Shown here in pieces: positions 1 through 7,276 of a stretch of 64,000 nt of DNA. Under the pieces are notes generated by a model. That model did not search any database. It was not told the DNA's origin and worked only from the letters and a program-made list of their open reading frames with translations. Source of the DNA: Bifidobacterium xylocopae (GTDB lineage Bacteria > Actinomycetota > Actinomycetes > Actinomycetales > Bifidobacteriaceae). The translations under genes and the position numbers were made by a program. The stretch is taken from contig NZ_PDCH01000001.1 of assembly GCF_003315615.1 (NCBI RefSeq), forward strand, positions 186,001 through 250,000, written 5' to 3'. The first letter of the stretch is position 1, and each line of letters starts with the position of its first letter.

Positions 1-108
1 ATCATCCGCACCCATGATCGCTCCTTCACTCAGTCACCGATGACAGCACCAACATAGCAGACACAACGATACGGACAGGAGAAGCCTGCTCTAACCCGTG
101 GGGCGTCG

Positions 109-1011
109 TTAAATTCCTAGAAGCCTGCTTTTCGCCGCACTGAATTCTGCGTTGCTCAACGCTCCAGAAAAATGTAATTCCGACAGCTGTTCTAGTTGTT
201 TCCCGAGATTGCTCGTAGCTGGATTCGGTGGGGCTAGTGTAGCGCTTATCTGGTGAGCGGTCTCGTATTGCCTGACGGCGTTGTTCACTTTGCCCGCGAA
301 CTTCGCCGCCGCAGAGATTAACCCCTCTCCGGCTTCCACTGTCCAGACAAAGTCTGGGCCTTCTATGACTACGAACTGGCTCCCCTGGACTTGCTTTTTA
401 GCGGCCAGGGCAAGCACGCCCAAAGCCAGGACTCGGCCGGCCGACACTTTCTTGTGTGCCTCTTCCCCGTTGGCAAGGTACGCGTGGACACCTTCAAGTT
501 TCTTGTCGAATGAGCCGTCACTTATATGGTCCACATACAGGATGATGGTCGTGCGGTCTTCACCGATGAACGCATCGATACGTCCGTCGCTCTTGAACTG
601 ATCGGATAGCTTGGCCTTATACCTGCGAGCCACCCTGAGAGATTCCGGTAAAGGCAGTGGTGAAACTGGCAGCATCGGCGAAAGCTCATTAACGAAACGA
701 TCGGCCGCTTTTTTCCTCAGCATTGGCAGTGGAAGCGTGTACGGGTTCTTTGGGGTGAGTTTCGCGTCCGATCTTGAGCCATCCTGAAACGTGGTGGAGA
801 AGACGAGGTACTTGGTGCCTAAATGCGAACGTATGCTAATGCTTGACAGGCAACGAATCGGAATCGATGCAGTAGGTAAAGAAAACTCGTTCTTACATGA
901 CCATGAGAACAATATGCGAACCGCTTCATCCTCAATGGATACAGTGCCAGAGCTTGTTTTAACAGATACCATGCTGACGCCTTTCCTGGCTACTATGCCT
1001 TGCGTAATCAT
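109..1011 (-). CDS. SHOCT-domain protein, function unknown
   Basis: Protein of about 300 aa. The last 30 residues (LEQLSELHFSGALSNAEFSA, then AKSRLLGI) match the SHOCT oligomerisation motif found at the C-terminus of many bacterial and phage proteins. The N-terminal half is beta-rich with no recognised catalytic motif. I chose ATG at 1011, because upstream codons in this frame belong to a repeat remnant. It is the leftmost gene of the visible prophage and divergent from the K+ channel. SHOCT genes are common near integrases in actinobacterial prophages, but the role is unknown. Confidence 0.6.
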   Translation of the reverse strand: MITQGIVARKGVSMVSVKTSSGTVSIEDEAVRILFSWSCKNEFSLPTASIPIRCLSSISIRSHLGTKYLVFSTTFQDGSRSDAKLTPKNPYTLPLPMLRKKAADRFVNELSPMLPVSPLPLPESLRVARRYKAKLSDQFKSDGRIDAFIGEDRTTIILYVDHISDGSFDKKLEGVHAYLANGEEAHKKVSAGRVLALGVLALAAKKQVQGSQFVVIEGPDFVWTVEAGEGLISAAAKFAGKVNNAVRQYETAHQISATLAPPNPATSNLGKQLEQLSELHFSGALSNAEFSAAKSRLLGI

Positions 1012-1038
1012 GATACCCCGCTCGGTCCACGCACTTAC

Positions 1039-1078
1039 GAGCACATCCTCGCTCCAATCGTGCCTTTACGGCTGGATG
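1039..1078 (-). repeat. Degenerate copy 1 of a 40-bp repeat (RHDWSEDVL remnant)
   Basis: About 40 bp matches positions 4121-4160 with a few substitutions. Read leftward, both copies encode IQP(Y)RHDWSEDVL. Here the Tyr codon is a stop. It abuts the SHOCT start and the K+ channel start, so it looks like a recombination seam left by a former gene 3' end. Confidence 0.6.
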
Positions 1079-1082
1079 CCGG

Positions 1083-1868
1083 TTGGTAGAGTTGTTGTCT
1101 GTGAGACTTGAGAAGTGGGAGAAGGCCACCGAATGGCCTTTGACTGTACTGTCCGTGGTGTTCATAGCCATCTATGCATGGCAGATCCTGGCCGAGCCGA
1201 CCGGGTGGATGGGCGCGCTCGCGGACTGGTCGATGAACGCGCTATGGGTTATTTTCGCCTTGGATTACCTGGTATCGCTGGCTCTGGCCCCCCGCAGGTG
1301 GGAGTGGATCAAGCATCATCTGTTCGACCTGGCGGTGGTGCTGCTGCCCATGATCCGCCCCTTAAGGGTGTTGCGGGTCCTGTCGGCCTTGAATGTGCTG
1401 CATCGCACGGGCGGCATGGCCTTACGCGGCAGGATCGTCATGTACGCGGCGGCCTCGGTACTGATGCTGGTCCTGGTCGGCGGGCTCGCGGTCCTGGATG
1501 CCGAACGGTACGCGCCGGGCTCCTCGATTAAGTCGTACGGCGAGGCGTTGTGGTGGGCGTTCGTGACGATCACAACGGTCGGGTACGGGGATTACTCGCC
1601 GGTGACACCCACCGGCCGCATCATCGCATTCGCGTTGATGCTGGCCGGCATCGCCCTGATCGGCGTGGTGACCGCCACCCTGGCGTCCTGGATCGTGGGT
1701 GAGGTCAGCGCCGACGAGCAAAGGGCCACTGAAGTCACCCGCGAACAAGTCGAAGCAGTGTCTAAAAGGCTCGAACGCATCGAACGCCGGCTCGGTGTGC
1801 TCGCGGCGGGGGAGGCGGATCGAGGGCAAGTCGTAAGCTCTAACGACGACGAAGACCCGGACGATTAG
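1083..1868 (+). CDS. Voltage-gated-like potassium channel
   Basis: A 261-aa six-transmembrane protein of the Kv/KvAP-like family. An S4-like segment carries spaced arginines (RPLRVLRVL). The pore loop holds the K+ selectivity filter TVGYGD (in TTVGYGDY), followed by the last helix and a charged C-terminal tail with a short coiled coil. The start is uncertain: TTG 1083, TTG 1095 or GTG 1101 are all possible. It lies between an upstream 40-bp repeat remnant and an immA 3' remnant, so it behaves as cargo of the prophage immunity region. It could alter host membrane potential or act in exclusion, but that is inference. Confidence 0.85.
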   Translation: MVELLSVRLEKWEKATEWPLTVLSVVFIAIYAWQILAEPTGWMGALADWSMNALWVIFALDYLVSLALAPRRWEWIKHHLFDLAVVLLPMIRPLRVLRVLSALNVLHRTGGMALRGRIVMYAAASVLMLVLVGGLAVLDAERYAPGSSIKSYGEALWWAFVTITTVGYGDYSPVTPTGRIIAFALMLAGIALIGVVTATLASWIVGEVSADEQRATEVTREQVEAVSKRLERIERRLGVLAAGEADRGQVVSSNDDEDPDD

Positions 1869-2010
1869 CTCGCCGACACAGATGTCTCATCCCAATCGAC
1901 CCGCAGGGGCATGGACCTCCCGTATTCATCGAGCATGTCCGGTAGTCGGTGACGACCTGGAGAGTAACGTCGAGTTCGCAGGCGATTGTGTGGGTGTCGC
2001 TGATGCATGA
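1865..2010 (-). pseudogene. immA 3'-end remnant, copy 1 (frameshifted)
   Basis: Read leftward, two frames together give ACELDVTLQVV and then MLDEYGRSMPLR. These parallel the C-terminus of the intact ImmA at 4965-5405 (ACELGVTVQVLKDYQQFLDEY, then TPLRGRW). The nucleotide match covers about 140 bp. It is frameshifted and has no protease motif. It sits directly after the K+ channel stop, as full-length immA sits after the gene at 4206-4961. Confidence 0.7.
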
Positions 2011-2150
2011 GCCTAAATGTGTCTGGCGTTCGCTTAAACCCTCCTATTCGTGCATAGTAAAAGTCGCAACTGTTATGATTCCTTATGTACGCAGCGGTAT
2101 GCGGGGAATCTCCATTACGGGGGACTGGCCCGGTGAGGAAAGAGTCGACT

Positions 2151-3272
2151 ATGGATTTCGAGGAAAGCATCAGCCAGGTTGCGGCCAAGGTCCGGGATCT
2201 TAAGGGGGGTGTCGAGACTGAGGAGGCGACTAAAAACGCCTTTATCTTGCCTTTCATCGGTCAGGTCCTTGGCTATGACGTGTTCAATCCGAATGAGGTG
2301 ATTCCCGAATTCACTGCCGATGTCGGGCTGAAGAAGGGTGAAAAGGTCGATTATGCCCTGGTCCGGGATGGGAAGGTCCAGATACTGATTGAGTGCAAGA
2401 AGGTCAGTTGTCCACTGAGCTTGGAAAACGCTAGTCAGTTGTACCGGTATTTCGCCGTCACCGATGCCAGAATCGCTGTACTGACCAATGGCCAGGTATG
2501 GAATTTCTATATGGATATTGATGAGCCGAATCGTATGGACTCCAAACCATTCTTGGTCCTGGATCTTCTTGATGCCGATCCCACTGTGTTCCCGGCTTTG
2601 CAGAAATTGACCAAACCTGATTTCGACCTTGATTCCATAGCCAGCAGCGCCGAGGAGCTTAAGTATGTTGGTCCCCTGAAACGGGCCATAGGCGAGGAGT
2701 TCAAGGATCCGTCCCCGGATTTCGTCAAGCTGCTCGCGGGTCATGTGTATGAGGGTGCGTTCTATGCGTCGGTCATGGAGAAGTTCCAGCCGTTGGTGGC
2801 CAAGGCGCTGAAGCAATTCCTATCCGATCAGGTCAACGACCGTCTTAAGACCGCATTGGGTGCTGACGATGTTAAGGCCGGTGTGACGTCCACGGCCCTT
2901 GACGACGCTGCAGGGGCGGCTTCTGTCGATGAAGATGATGGCGAAGATGATGGCGAAGATGGTGGGGATGGGGCTCGGGACGGTGTGGTGACGACCGAAG
3001 AGGAGCTTGACGCGTATCACATCATCAAGGCAATAGCCTGCTCGAATGTGGATCCGTCAAGAATCACCTTGCGTGACGCGAAAGCCTATTGTGCCATATT
3101 CCTCGACGACAACAACCGGAAACCGATCGCTAGATTATATTTCAACACCAAACAGAAGTATCTCGGCCTATTCGGCGAAGACAAGCAATGTGAGAGGGTG
3201 CCCATCGAGACCCTGGATGGAATCTATGCCTATGCCGACCGGATCAGGCAGGAAGTGGACAGGGTCATATGA
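2151..3272 (+). CDS. Solitary HsdR N-terminal-type (PD-(D/E)xK) nuclease protein
   Basis: A 373-aa protein resembling the type I restriction HsdR N-terminal domain. An early acidic helix is followed by KVDYAL (Asp67) and ILIECKK (Glu81-x-Lys83), a PD-(D/E)xK nuclease core, then LTNGQVWNFY. No helicase motor follows and no hsdM or hsdS is nearby. An acidic linker (EDDGEDDGED) leads to a small C-terminal domain. ATG 2151 has GAGGAAAG about 8 nt upstream. A TATGAT -10 at 2074-2079 may drive it. It lies between two immA remnants. Such solitary proteins recur in prophages and may serve defence, but this is not shown here. Confidence 0.7.
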   Translation: MDFEESISQVAAKVRDLKGGVETEEATKNAFILPFIGQVLGYDVFNPNEVIPEFTADVGLKKGEKVDYALVRDGKVQILIECKKVSCPLSLENASQLYRYFAVTDARIAVLTNGQVWNFYMDIDEPNRMDSKPFLVLDLLDADPTVFPALQKLTKPDFDLDSIASSAEELKYVGPLKRAIGEEFKDPSPDFVKLLAGHVYEGAFYASVMEKFQPLVAKALKQFLSDQVNDRLKTALGADDVKAGVTSTALDDAAGAASVDEDDGEDDGEDGGDGARDGVVTTEEELDAYHIIKAIACSNVDPSRITLRDAKAYCAIFLDDNNRKPIARLYFNTKQKYLGLFGEDKQCERVPIETLDGIYAYADRIRQEVDRVI

Positions 3273-3350
3273 TCATCCAACCGTTGTGGTTGAGGGAGGG
3301 TAAAGTTGTCTCCTCAGCCGCAACGATCGTGCATAGGTATGCTTCGCCCA

Positions 3351-3569
3351 TCACGCATAGGCACAGTTGCGGCCGGTCGGATTGAGCTTGACCTTTTCCT
3401 CCAGCAGTTGTTGATAGTCCCGGGTGACTTGGAGGGTAACGTCGAGTTCGCAGGCTATCTGGTAGGCGTCGCCGTCGTAGATGCGTTCGGCGATCCGGTA
3501 TTCGGTCGGGGAGATGAGAAGCTGTGCTGTCTGCCTGCGTGTGCGCCGCTCCGCCCTGCACCCTTGCAA
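3351..3569 (-). pseudogene. immA 3'-end remnant, copy 2
   Basis: About 72 codons align with the C-terminal half of the intact ImmA: AERRTRRQTAQLLISPTEYR, then RIAE, then ACELDVTLQVTRDYQQLL. The HExxH metal-binding helix and the N-terminus are absent, so it cannot be a working protease. Similarity fades at about 3,570. It follows the HsdR-like gene in the same way copy 1 follows the K+ channel. Confidence 0.7.
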
Positions 3570-3654
3570 GCCCCCGCTCGTCGTGCATGCAGGGCTGGCC
3601 CCCGCGGTATGTGAAAAGCCTCGCCGGAGCGGTGCAGGGAATTGCGGGAGTGGG

Positions 3655-4035
3655 CTAATCGATTGCGCCGAACTCCTCCAGCTTGGGTGACCCCTCCGTC
3701 CCGCTCACTTCGCACCTGAGCGTCTGCGTCCTGGTCGAACCGAAGGCGGTTCCGATCTTCGCGTTGTTGAAGGTGATGACCACATTGCCGCCCTCGTGGG
3801 TGATGTCGGTGTCTAATGTGCTTGTCTCGACCCCGTATTTGGCTTCGGACTTCGCCTCCTTCTTGCACAGGACCAAGGCGGTCGAATCCTTGACAGGCCC
3901 CGTCTTCGATGACGAGCTTCCAGTGCAGCCTGTAAATACCCAGGCAATCAATGTCACCAATATAGCCGCCACGATGATATAGCCGGCACTCGATCCGGTG
4001 GACTGATTTCTTTGCTGAGGCTTTTCCGCTGCCAT
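3655..4035 (-). CDS. Small membrane-anchored or lipoprotein-like hypothetical protein
   Basis: A 126-aa protein. It has a short charged N-terminus, one hydrophobic segment (YIIVAAILVTLIAWVFTGC) and then a polar exported-looking domain with two further Cys. The TGC after the hydrophobic stretch resembles a lipobox only weakly. I recognise no family. SD-like AGGAG lies upstream of ATG 4035. It is cargo between an immA remnant and the 40-bp repeat, and would be expressed on the lysogeny strand. Confidence 0.6.
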   Translation of the reverse strand: MAAEKPQQRNQSTGSSAGYIIVAAILVTLIAWVFTGCTGSSSSKTGPVKDSTALVLCKKEAKSEAKYGVETSTLDTDITHEGGNVVITFNNAKIGTAFGSTRTQTLRCEVSGTEGSPKLEEFGAID

Positions 4036-4108
4036 TGTGGTGCTCCTTCGCCTCCTCCGGCACGCAATGCCCGGTACAATACCCTCAAAACCCTAGCGCG
4101 TGGTCGGG

Positions 4109-4192
4109 TCATGCGCCGGCGAGCACGTCCTCGCTCCAGTCATGCCGGTAGGGCTGGATGATGTGCAGCTCGTCGAGCAGGAGCTGTGGTTG
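4109..4192 (-). pseudogene. Gene 3' remnant with copy 2 of the 40-bp repeat
   Basis: Read leftward, the open frame gives QLLLDELHIIQPYRHDWSED and VLAGA, then stop. Bases 4121-4160 repeat 1039-1078. The parent family is not recognised. The fragment overlaps the promoter of the following rightward gene, which suggests it is a leftover end rather than a working gene. Confidence 0.5.
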
Positions 4193-4193
4193 G

Positions 4194-4199
4194 TATGAT
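4194..4199 (+). promoter_or_regulatory. -10 element of a leaderless promoter
   Basis: TATGAT lies 6 nt before GTG 4206. That spacing puts the transcription start at the start codon. The -35 region is weak. Confidence 0.45.
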
Positions 4200-4205
4200 T
4201 CGGTT

Positions 4206-4961
4206 GTGAAAAAGGTTGGGTACATAGTCGTAGGGCTCCTTTTCGCATGCTTGGTGATAGCCAGTCCGGCCGTAGGCTTCATCGCGGCGCTGCTTATATT
4301 CGGCGTCTACTGCCTGGTGCAGGCCATCAAGAGGAGTGGCAAGCGGGCAAAAGGCAAGCACGGCAGCGAAGGGCGGTCACCGGAGGATGGCGGGCGTCCT
4401 GACGAACATCCGGGCCGTCTGGGCTACAGGGTGGAGCCAAGGCCCGACCATGAGGAGAGCGTCGAGGAGCAGGAGGCACGGTTCCGTCGCAGTTACCGGG
4501 CCGCTTTCGACTGCGAGCCCTGCAACATGCGGCCCGCCGGCGACCTGATCGCCGACATCGAGGAATGCGCCGGCGTGGACGTGGCGAAACGTGGGAAGCA
4601 CCAGGAGCAGTTCGCCCGCTACGGCAAGGGCGCGTGGATGTGGGTCATCGTAACCCGCGAGCACATCCGGAAGGGCCGCTACGAGGGCTGGCCTACGATC
4701 GAAGTGTGGCTGGACGGTGAGTCGGCCGGCTATCTCACACCGTTGCAGACCTCACGCCACTACTTCCAGGTGCCGGAAGGCGGCGGGGTGACCCAGGCGC
4801 ACATCCAGCAGGACAACAAAACCGGTGTCTACCACATGCGCGTGGAGCTTCCGCCCAAGCATGATGAGATCTTCCTGGAGCCCTTCATCGAGCGCCATCC
4901 TGTCGCACGCCCGGTCCCACGGCTGTCGGCTGGACCGCCTCCACCGCCACCGAGCATGTAA
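4206..4961 (+). CDS. Hypothetical protein with two N-terminal membrane segments
   Basis: A 251-aa protein. Residues 1-45 form two hydrophobic segments (VGYIVVGLLFACLVIASPAV and GFIAALLIFGVYCLVQAI). A charged linker and a soluble domain with CEPCN and GWPTIEVWLDGESAGYLTPL follow, ending in a proline-rich tail. GTG 6 nt after a TATGAT box suggests a leaderless message. It ends 3 bp before the convergent immA stop. The soluble part resembles HIRAN-like or substrate-binding folds only vaguely; I do not assign a function. Confidence 0.6.
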   Translation: MKKVGYIVVGLLFACLVIASPAVGFIAALLIFGVYCLVQAIKRSGKRAKGKHGSEGRSPEDGGRPDEHPGRLGYRVEPRPDHEESVEEQEARFRRSYRAAFDCEPCNMRPAGDLIADIEECAGVDVAKRGKHQEQFARYGKGAWMWVIVTREHIRKGRYEGWPTIEVWLDGESAGYLTPLQTSRHYFQVPEGGGVTQAHIQQDNKTGVYHMRVELPPKHDEIFLEPFIERHPVARPVPRLSAGPPPPPPSM

Positions 4962-4964
4962 GCG

Positions 4965-5405
4965 TCAGCAGACGTAGACATCATCGCGCCAGCGACCGCG
5001 CAGGGGAGTGGTCTTCTCGTATTCATCAAGGAACTGCTGGTAATCCTTGAGGACCTGGACGGTGACGCCCAGCTCGCAGGCCATTTTCCAGGACTGTCCT
5101 TCGTATTCGGCTTCGGCAATCCTATATTCGAGCGGGGTTATCAGTCGGCATGCGGTTTCTCTCCTGGTCCTGCGCTCGGCCTTGCGTATTAGGGATGATA
5201 GGCTGCATCCCTGGTCTCCATGCTCCGCGTGAATGAGCTCATGCTGGAGGGCGCACAATTGCTGCCGCTGGTTCATGCGTGGGTCAAGGCAAATCATCTT
5301 TGATTTGTCGTCGTAGATGCCTTGGCAGCCTGCCGGCAGGTAGGCTTCCTGGACGTTGAGCCCCATTCGGTCCGCCTGTGCGAACAGATCCTCGATCTTG
5401 GGCAT
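4965..5405 (-). CDS. immA: ImmA/IrrE-type metallopeptidase
   Basis: A 146-aa protein with the zinc-protease signature HELIH (His55, Glu56, His59) followed by AEHGD. ImmA/IrrE proteases cleave or inactivate the partner phage repressor after DNA damage. It lies 23 bp downstream of the cI-like gene on the same strand, the usual immA-cI arrangement. ATG 5405 (MPKIEDLF) fits family N-termini; the longer frame to 5525 would enter the repressor gene. Its C-terminal half is the parent of the two upstream remnants. Confidence 0.88.
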   Translation of the reverse strand: MPKIEDLFAQADRMGLNVQEAYLPAGCQGIYDDKSKMICLDPRMNQRQQLCALQHELIHAEHGDQGCSLSSLIRKAERRTRRETACRLITPLEYRIAEAEYEGQSWKMACELGVTVQVLKDYQQFLDEYEKTTPLRGRWRDDVYVC

Positions 5406-5428
5406 CGATCCCCTCTTTGTTGGTTTGC

Positions 5429-5842
5429 TTATTCGTCCGGTGTGTTTGCTTCGGCATCCTTGTCCGGGTTCATGTTGGCCACAATCCCCAGGTCTTCGGG
5501 ATTGAACGTGATGGGCGATTCCCACCGTTGGTTCCTGGCTGCGGCTCCGTTGGCGAGGCGCCGGGCCATCTCATCCATGAGCTCATCGTCGCTCGCGTTC
5601 CGCAGGGCCTTTTCCGTGCCGGCGCTGGCCGGTTCATCGGGTCGAAGGTATCCGAACGCGACAAGAGCGGATACTGGGTTCTTGCGGTATGCGCGGGCTA
5701 TGAGGATGACGTTCTCGGCGGTGAAGCCGAGGGCGTTGTTGTATTGCCTCCAGGCTGTCGCCGATGAGATGCCGGCCTTGGTCGCCATCTCGTTGACGCT
5801 ATCGTCGCCCATTGCTTTGGCTAGCCATTCGTCTTTGTTCAT
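5429..5842 (-). CDS. cI-like prophage repressor
   Basis: A 137-aa protein with an N-terminal helix-turn-helix (DDSVNEMATKAGISSATAWR) and an acidic C-terminus. It has no S24 autoprotease domain, consistent with inactivation through ImmA. ATG 5842 lies 7 nt after a CATAAT -10, so the message is probably leaderless. A longer start at 5851 is possible. It is divergent from the cro-like gene across an operator-rich 138 bp and probably represses the early rightward operon. Confidence 0.82.
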   Translation of the reverse strand: MNKDEWLAKAMGDDSVNEMATKAGISSATAWRQYNNALGFTAENVILIARAYRKNPVSALVAFGYLRPDEPASAGTEKALRNASDDELMDEMARRLANGAAARNQRWESPITFNPEDLGIVANMNPDKDAEANTPDE

Positions 5843-5849
5843 AGTTTTC

Positions 5850-5878
5850 ATTATGAAATACACTGCTCTTCATGTCAA
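5850..5878 (-). promoter_or_regulatory. cI promoter
   Basis: On the minus strand, TTGACA (5878-5873), a 17-bp spacer and CATAAT (5855-5850) form a near-consensus promoter. The start codon of the repressor follows the -10 by 7 nt. Confidence 0.8.
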
Positions 5879-5900
5879 GACACGCCGGCGTGTTTTCGTA

Positions 5901-5930
5901 TTGACATTCTCCTTTTCATAATGATATGTT
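5901..5930 (+). promoter_or_regulatory. Early rightward (cro-side) promoter
   Basis: TTGACA (5901-5906), an 18-bp spacer and TATGTT (5925-5930) point rightward. The promoter is interleaved with operator sites 2 and 3. Confidence 0.7.
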
Positions 5931-5980
5931 GGTATTCATAACGAAGTGGATTTCTTCACTATGAATACAGGGAGGTGGAT

Positions 5981-6238
5981 TTGAGCTACCAAATGGTTTT
6001 CAAGGATGGGTTCCTTGAACGGGCAAAACGCATGAGCGGGCTGAAAACGGAGAGCGCATTCGCCGGGGCGCTTGGGGTAAGCGAAAGCGCCCTGAGCAAA
6101 GCCAAGCGAACAGGCGTGGCTTCCCCGATATTGATTGTCGGACTCTACAGTGCATTCGGCTTTACACCGGGGGAGGTCGCGACGGTCAAGGAAGTACCTG
6201 ATGCGCCAGTCGCTTCTTCCCAGCGTCTGACGGCTTAG
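5981..6238 (+). CDS. Cro-like HTH protein
   Basis: An 85-aa protein with a helix-turn-helix (TESAFAGALGVSESALSKAK). It is the first gene of the rightward operon, divergent from the repressor. GGAGG at 5971-5975 lies 5 nt before TTG 5981; GTG 5975 overlaps that SD and is less likely. By position it is the Cro counterpart and probably binds the same 11-bp operators. A role as an early activator cannot be excluded. Confidence 0.7.
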   Translation: MSYQMVFKDGFLERAKRMSGLKTESAFAGALGVSESALSKAKRTGVASPILIVGLYSAFGFTPGEVATVKEVPDAPVASSQRLTA

Positions 6239-6250
6239 GGGGTGGTGGGA

Positions 6251-6466
6251 ATGGGTAATCGGCTTATCGGATTCCAGGTGCGTAGGACGTTGCGTTCACT
6301 TAAGAGGGCTGATGCGCAGCTCACCGGCTTGTGGTCTGCCTTAAAGGATTCGGACCGGCAGTATGTCCGTCGATTGAGTGACCAACTGCTGCGTTCCAAC
6401 ACCGAGGACCTGGCCGATGACGTGCGAGACATCTGGGAATTGGTCAGCGAGAAAGGGGGTGAGTGA
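6251..6466 (+). CDS. Small hypothetical early protein
   Basis: A 71-aa mostly helical, charged protein (QVRRTLRSLKRADAQ, DLADDVRDIWELV). It has no recognised domain. It follows the cro-like gene by 12 bp and its TGA overlaps the next ATG, so it belongs to the early operon. ATG 6251 is preferred over GTG 6242. Confidence 0.6.
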   Translation: MGNRLIGFQVRRTLRSLKRADAQLTGLWSALKDSDRQYVRRLSDQLLRSNTEDLADDVRDIWELVSEKGGE

Positions 6467-6786
6467 TGGAGAAAGAGGAGGTGGTGAAGGTAAACAACAA
6501 CATGGGGTACGTCACCGCTGATCAGATTGGGGCGATTGCTCGGGCGCAGGATCGTGCTGCTTTTCAGTTTGCCTATACCGTTCAATCCCCGATGGAGAGA
6601 TGGTGTCGGACGGTAGTGGTATTTGCGTCTGTTGCAATGCTGCTGTATATCCTGCTGTTCCTAGATCTCTTGTTAGGGAGTATGACAGCTTCCACTTTCC
6701 TGGGCCCAACGGCTTGTTGTGTTCTGCTTGTAGTTGCTTCCGGATTCTGGTTCGTTGCATTTCTGCTGATGCTCTGTCTGCGGTGA
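6466..6786 (+). CDS. Hypothetical membrane protein, two TM segments
   Basis: A 106-aa protein. The polar N-terminus (MEKEEVVKVNNNM) is followed by two hydrophobic helices (VVVFASVAMLLYILLFLDLL and CCVLLVVASGFWFVAFLLML). ATG 6466 follows a purine-rich AAAGGGGGTGAG. It is antisense to the last 90 or so codons of the leftward gene at 6512-7204. Function unknown; exclusion-type roles are typical of such early membrane proteins. Confidence 0.6.
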   Translation: MEKEEVVKVNNNMGYVTADQIGAIARAQDRAAFQFAYTVQSPMERWCRTVVVFASVAMLLYILLFLDLLLGSMTASTFLGPTACCVLLVVASGFWFVAFLLMLCLR

Positions 6787-7204
6787 CCAGTGGTGACTGA
6801 TCGCTCGTACTCAGCCATTCGGAGAACAGTTTTCCTCTGTTTTCCGCCGATATCCAGTAAATGAGAATCCAGGTCTGCGCGGGGTCGTAGTTCTCCAGTT
6901 CGAAGTTCAGGACGGTCCCTTGCTGTAAGACCCACGACGGGACGAGTTCGGTGCCGTCGGTGTACACGGTGGCGTGCGCGAAGACGATTGCGGACAGGAG
7001 GGCGGTTCCTTTGCCGAGATTGGTTATGGACACCCGTTGCGTAGTGCGTCCGTCCGAGTACTGGTCGGTTCCCCAGGTGTACGCGATCCATGAGAAGTCT
7101 GCTACGGACCGCAGTCTTTTGATCCATTCGGCCAGGACGAACGAGAACGTGGCTATCGAGATGAGCGTTCCGAGGATGGTTGCCGCTGCTACGAGATCGT
7201 GCAT
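6512..7204 (-). CDS. Hypothetical protein, one N-terminal membrane helix
   Basis: A 230-aa reading frame. An N-terminal membrane helix (LVAAATILGTLISIATFSFV) is followed by a soluble beta-rich region (TTQRVSITNLGKGTALLSAI). The last 90 or so codons lie antisense to the rightward membrane gene and read as low-quality Arg/Gln/Pro-rich sequence. The functional protein may thus be the first 135 residues plus read-through tail. It is a leftward gene inside a rightward operon, so probably a lysogenic-conversion (moron) gene. Confidence 0.55.
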   Translation of the reverse strand: MHDLVAAATILGTLISIATFSFVLAEWIKRLRSVADFSWIAYTWGTDQYSDGRTTQRVSITNLGKGTALLSAIVFAHATVYTDGTELVPSWVLQQGTVLNFELENYDPAQTWILIYWISAENRGKLFSEWLSTSDQSPLVTADRASAEMQRTRIRKQLQAEHNKPLGPGKWKLSYSLTRDLGTAGYTAALQQTQIPLPSDTISPSGIERYRQTEKQHDPAPEQSPQSDQR

Positions 7205-7276
7205 AACAAAGATTTTCCCACAACAAAGTAAATGCCGCCGATTGCAGCGGCGGCGATGACAAAGAAAGGTGAATCA

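Larger units (their letters stand above)
5847..5965. promoter_or_regulatory. Operator array TTCATnATGAA (four sites)
   Basis: Four 11-bp sites occur: TTCATTATGAA (5847-5857, perfect palindrome), TTCATAATGAT (5915-5925), TTCATAACGAA (5935-5945) and TTCACTATGAA (5955-5965). The last three start exactly 20 bp apart, two helical turns. Site 1 covers the cI -10, site 2 overlaps the cro promoter spacer, and sites 3 and 4 cover the cro leader. A separate perfect 14-bp palindrome, ACACGCCGGCGTGT, sits at 5880-5893. Confidence 0.75.

Noticed and set aside
1-108. attL at the left edge
   Set aside because: No sequence matching the junction near 43,700-43,740 is present in the first 108 bases.
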